DNA of 64,000 bases from DAIOEK01 sp963721445 (lineage in GTDB: Bacteria > Chloroflexota > Anaerolineae > Anaerolineales > Anaerolineaceae). The notes beneath the pieces are model-generated. The model worked only from the letters and a program-made list of their open reading frames with translations. It made no database searches and was not told the origin of the DNA. Within the stretch, counting starts at the first letter, position 1; each line of letters opens with the position of its first letter. The position numbers and the translations under genes were made by a program. The stretch lies in NCBI GenBank assembly GCA_963721445.1, contig CAVRIZ010000005.1:310001-374000 (forward strand), in the 5' to 3' direction. This document shows, piece after piece, positions 60,571 to 64,000 of the stretch.

Positions 60571-62202
60571 ATGAACTCGACAAAATATATCTTCTTCACG
60601 GGAGGGGTTGTAAGTTCGGTTGGTAAAGGCGTTACTGCCGCAGCCACTGGTAGACTCCTCAAAGAACGCGGTTTTAAGGTCGCAGTTCAAAAATTGGATC
60701 CCTATATCAATGTGGACCCGGGTACGATGAGTCCATATCAACATGGTGAGGTCTATGTTCTTGATGACGGCGCGGAAACTGATCTTGACCTGGGGCATTA
60801 CGAACGATTTATTGATATTCGATTGAACAAAGCGTGTAACGTTACTACCGGGCAGGTTTATGCGGAAGTTATCTCGAATGAAAGACGGGGAGATTTTCTT
60901 GGGGGAACAATTCAGGTTATACCGCATGTCACCAATGAAATCAAAAGGCGGATCGCTGCAGTTGCCAAGTCGACGGGAGCGGAGATCGTCCTCGTGGAAG
61001 TCGGTGGAACCGTAGGAGATATTGAGGGACAACCATTTCTCGAAGCATTGCGTCAATTACGGAGCGATCTGGGTAAGGAAAACACGCTCTATGTACACGT
61101 TACCTGGTTACCTTATATCATGGCCAATGGTGAATTAAAGACAAAACCAACGCAACACTCGGTCAGAGAATTGCGTTCGATGGGTATCGCGCCGGATATG
61201 ATCGTTGCCAGAAGTGATTATCCGATCGAAGATGGGTTGCTCGATAAAATTGCTCTCTTCTGTGACGTGGAAAAGCGAGCTGTTGTGCCTTTGGTCACAA
61301 CCAATGTGTTGTACGAAGTGCCGTTATTGCTGGAAAAAGCAGGTGTGGCTGAATATATCATTGAACGATTCAATTTGAAACCAACCCCCAAACCGGATTG
61401 GTCATCTTGGAAAAAACTGGTGGAGAAAGTTCGCGCTCCAAGACCAGCTATCTCGATCGCACTCGTCGGAAAATATGTGGAGTTGCATGACGCGTATATG
61501 AGCGTGTATGAAGCCCTGAAACACGCAGGTATACCTCTGGGCGTAGAGGTAAACGTCGAGTGGATCCACTCGACAGACCTGGAAAAGGATAAGGGTTGGG
61601 AACAAGTCAAGAACGCCGGGGGAATTCTTGTGCCCGGGGGGTTCGGCAGCAGGGGGATTGAGGGGAAAATCAAAGCGATCCGTTATGCACGGGAAAACCA
61701 GATTCCTTATCTGGGTTTGTGCCTTGGCATGCAGCTTATGGTTGTAGAATTTGCCCGAACAGTCCTACAGGATGAATCGGTAAACTCGGCGGAATTTGAC
61801 CATACTACGGTTCACCCGGTAATTGATCTTATGTTGGAACAGAGGGAAATCACCGAGATGGGCGGGACAATGCGCCTCGGACTCTATCCGTGCGAATTGC
61901 AACCGGGAAGCATCTCCGCAAAAGCTTATGCGGTGGGAATGGTGGAAGAGAGACACCGCCATCGGTTTGAATTTAATAACGACTATCGGCAGATCTTGCA
62001 TGAAAAAGGGATGATCTACGCCGGGCTCTCTCCGGATGGAAAACTTGTTGAAATCGCCGAACTGACGAACCATCCTTTTATGATCGGAACACAATTCCAC
62101 CCCGAATTTCTCTCCCGACCGAACCGGCCCCACCCGCTCTTTTCAGGTTTCTTAAAAGCGGTTTGCGAGCGGATGGGTATACCAACTAACTCCACCGAAT
62201 AG
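60571..62202 (+). CDS. pyrG: CTP synthase
   Basis: A 543-residue enzyme that aminates UTP to CTP using glutamine and ATP. The N-terminal synthetase domain shows FFTGGVVSSVGKGVTAA (P-loop), DPYINVDPGTMSPYQHGEVY and EVGGTVGDIEGQPFLEALRQ. The C-terminal glutamine amidotransferase domain shows GILVPGGFGSRGIEG, the catalytic cysteine in YLGLCLGMQ (about residue 390) and the HPEF histidine-glutamate pair. Length is typical. GGAGGG precedes ATG 60571. The leader may control translation. Confidence 0.97.
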   Translation: MNSTKYIFFTGGVVSSVGKGVTAAATGRLLKERGFKVAVQKLDPYINVDPGTMSPYQHGEVYVLDDGAETDLDLGHYERFIDIRLNKACNVTTGQVYAEVISNERRGDFLGGTIQVIPHVTNEIKRRIAAVAKSTGAEIVLVEVGGTVGDIEGQPFLEALRQLRSDLGKENTLYVHVTWLPYIMANGELKTKPTQHSVRELRSMGIAPDMIVARSDYPIEDGLLDKIALFCDVEKRAVVPLVTTNVLYEVPLLLEKAGVAEYIIERFNLKPTPKPDWSSWKKLVEKVRAPRPAISIALVGKYVELHDAYMSVYEALKHAGIPLGVEVNVEWIHSTDLEKDKGWEQVKNAGGILVPGGFGSRGIEGKIKAIRYARENQIPYLGLCLGMQLMVVEFARTVLQDESVNSAEFDHTTVHPVIDLMLEQREITEMGGTMRLGLYPCELQPGSISAKAYAVGMVEERHRHRFEFNNDYRQILHEKGMIYAGLSPDGKLVEIAELTNHPFMIGTQFHPEFLSRPNRPHPLFSGFLKAVCERMGIPTNSTE

Positions 62203-62223
62203 TCGTTTCGCGCTTTACTATTT

Positions 62224-64000
62224 TCAAGCTTGGACTTGAATTTTTATCTTGCCATTCGCTTCAACATCAATGCGGTAGTGGTTGTCTCCAAGTCCGTTTA
62301 TCGTCGCTTCTTTTCCCTGAATTTTAGTGACACTCGGTTCGAATGGAAGGAACAATTCACAATAGCCCGATAAATTCGTCGGCAGGTCGATGGTAAATGT
62401 GAGGTTTTCTTTTTCATACTCCCAGCGGGATATTTCCAATCCCTGGGAAATATGTAAATTGCTGCCTGCATAAACGGGTATATCTGGTGTGTATTTACGG
62501 GCCGCCAACAGGACAGTTCCATGCGGTGGGACGTTGACTTCGAATGCACCGCCTTCTGAGACCAACACTCTTTCCTTCCAAAACGAACGAAGAATCCATC
62601 TTCCACTGGAAGGAAGTCTGAAATCGGAGAGGTGGAGTGATCGTTTGACCTGTCTATTCTCCCAATTGGTATAGGCTAGTAAATGCCAGCATCCCGTTGC
62701 GTTTTCCAGATCTAACCGCGTCAGATGCGGGTTAAGTTTATCCGCCCAATCAATCACTAAAGGCCGCATACCTATCACCGGAAGTAACACCTGCGCGATC
62801 CGCAAACGGTAACGGCTGACCTCATCCATATCGTCAGAGATCAGCATCAATCCACCACTTAATGCGATAAGAGATGCCATGCTCTGGATCTCGGTCAGGG
62901 TCAAATGACTGGATTCCCGAATCAACAGGCAATCAGGATCGTTTTGCCACCAGCGGTTGTGAAGCATCGACCGGGTGAGTACATTTTGCATCGCATTTTT
63001 AGCTGATGGAATATCCGGTTCATTTGGGAATAATAACTCCAAGCCAAAGTATTTTGGCTCCCAATCCGGAGCGACGTCTGTGCCTATGCGCATTCCATCC
63101 ACCAGCCCAAGCATCGATCCCAGCGGAGCACCACATCCTAAAAGATAGGTTTCTGGTCCTGCTACCTCGCGGATCAATTCCATCCCCCTTCTCATCGCCT
63201 GAGCCCTGGTACATGAGGAATCATATCTCTGACCCTCCAGAGCACCAGCATAGAGGAAATCCAGTTTCAGGTAGGTATAGCCCCATTGATGTACAGCATT
63301 GTCGATGACTTTTCGGATATAGTCTTGAACCTGCGGGTGCGTCAAATCCAGACCAACGCAGAAACGATTCCAATTCCACCCTGCGTTAACAGGTTTTCCT
63401 TCTCTGTCTCGCAAAATCCAATCCGGGTGTTCACGGTAAATGGTGGAAGAAGGATGAACGATGAAGGGTGCCATCCACAGACCCGGTTGATACCCATTTT
63501 TTTTGATCTCAGTAGCGAGTAAATCCATCTGACCATCAAACCGATGCCTGGTGGTCAACCAGTCTCCGACTGCCTTTTGATAGCCGTCGTCAATTTGGAT
63601 CAAGTTGAGGGGAAGATCATTTTTTTTATCTGACAATATCTCCAGATTATTACGTATGGTCTCTGGCGAGATATGGGTGAAATAGTGATACCAGGAGCAC
63701 CACCCAACCGGAAGGTGATCTGGGATTTTTACTTCGTTTTCTTCAGCCGCCATTTCCAAGTAGGATTTTAATGGGTCAGGATCGTTGAGATCCAGGCACT
63801 GCAGGACCAACCAATCGGTGGTGATGGTTCCACCTGCTGGAATTTCTGCCTGATCTCCGGCAGCTTTTATTTGAATCACCGGTAGTTTCCCCGGCTGCAT
63901 TAATATATGACCAAAATGGTTTTTTTGACTTAAGAAACCTGCCAACAAACCGATTCGATTGGATCGATCCAAAATCACACCAAATTGGTCACTGGCAAAC
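62224..64000 (-). CDS. GH36-type alpha-galactosidase, 5' end beyond the window
   Basis: A 592-residue fragment open to the right edge, missing the N-terminal beta domain. The (beta/alpha)8 domain has PVGWCSWYHYF, LIQIDDGYQKAVGDW, YLKLDFLYAGAL (nucleophile aspartate) and MRIGTDVAPDWEP (acid/base aspartate), as in GH36 and related melibiases. A C-terminal beta-sandwich follows (GTVLLAARKYTPDIPVYAGS). No stop interrupts the frame between 63978 and 64000, so the GTG near 63978 is not the true start. It is probably cytoplasmic and acts on alpha-galactosides. It converges on pyrG. Confidence 0.9.
   Translation of the reverse strand, partial: FASDQFGVILDRSNRIGLLAGFLSQKNHFGHILMQPGKLPVIQIKAAGDQAEIPAGGTITTDWLVLQCLDLNDPDPLKSYLEMAAEENEVKIPDHLPVGWCSWYHYFTHISPETIRNNLEILSDKKNDLPLNLIQIDDGYQKAVGDWLTTRHRFDGQMDLLATEIKKNGYQPGLWMAPFIVHPSSTIYREHPDWILRDREGKPVNAGWNWNRFCVGLDLTHPQVQDYIRKVIDNAVHQWGYTYLKLDFLYAGALEGQRYDSSCTRAQAMRRGMELIREVAGPETYLLGCGAPLGSMLGLVDGMRIGTDVAPDWEPKYFGLELLFPNEPDIPSAKNAMQNVLTRSMLHNRWWQNDPDCLLIRESSHLTLTEIQSMASLIALSGGLMLISDDMDEVSRYRLRIAQVLLPVIGMRPLVIDWADKLNPHLTRLDLENATGCWHLLAYTNWENRQVKRSLHLSDFRLPSSGRWILRSFWKERVLVSEGGAFEVNVPPHGTVLLAARKYTPDIPVYAGSNLHISQGLEISRWEYEKENLTFTIDLPTNLSGYCELFLPFEPSVTKIQGKEATINGLGDNHYRIDVEANGKIKIQVQA

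Overview
The window reads as a bacterial chromosome segment, most likely from an anaerobic or facultative member of the Chloroflexota (Anaerolineae-like). This is inferred from the gene mix: SelB, a LytR-CpsA-Psr protein, a receiver fused to a MinD/CpaE-type ATPase, a BMP-type nucleoside ABC importer, S1-domain and DUF2804 proteins, and possible leaderless promoters. No rRNA or other strong taxonomic marker is present. It contains about 52 protein genes and two tRNA genes (Glu-TTC, Leu-CAG). I saw no CRISPR array, insertion sequence or prophage.

Layout. 0-5.8 kb: a TetR regulator divergent from a four-gene catabolic operon (class II aldolase, class III aminotransferase, FGGY kinase, MFS carrier), with two operators overlapping two face-to-face promoters. 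5.9-9.9 kb: ECF sigma/anti-sigma pair with a repeat lipoprotein, a flavodoxin and an MBL-fold hydrolase. 10.0-10.5 kb: tRNA-Glu followed by a decayed tandem array of tRNA 3'-end-like pieces and hairpins. 10.4-16.9 kb: GH13 amylase, SRAP protein, FtcD, M23 lipoprotein, dCTP deaminase and a cysteine-rich Fe-S protein. Several genes between 3 and 14 kb, and one at 33 kb, carry single-base frameshifts that point to sequence error or recent decay.

16.9-41.9 kb is one long leftward block. From a GntR-type promoter at 41.9 kb it runs: 8-oxoguanine deaminase-like enzyme, adenine deaminase, GntR regulator, two transcarbamylase-family proteins, carbamate kinase, nucleoside-type ABC importer (BMP lipoprotein, ATPase, two permeases), threonine synthase-like enzyme, glycosyltransferase and a second fold-type II PLP enzyme. 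After a terminator come an unknown protein, a dihydropyrimidinase/hydantoinase, three complex-I-like antiporter subunits, a coiled-coil protein and SelB. I infer that the block imports nucleosides or nucleobases, deaminates and hydrolyses them, and recovers ATP from carbamoyl groups through carbamoyl phosphate and carbamate kinase. It resembles in logic, but not in gene content, the anaerobic urate clusters of enterobacteria and clostridia.

42-64 kb is mostly housekeeping: FolD, UDP-glucose dehydrogenase, ABC-2 permease, DUF2804, FtsB-like protein, LCP protein, a degenerate Xer-like recombinase, TilS, a receiver-ATPase/sirtuin/GAF-histidine kinase operon, MutL, HAD phosphatase, CtpA protease, flippase-like protein, S1 protein, CTP synthase with a possible leader switch, and a partial GH36 alpha-galactosidase. 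Bases 1-80 hold no supportable gene. The only gene-free stretch over 300 bases is 9922-10349; nothing is seen in its first 170 bases and the rest is the tRNA-linked repeat array.
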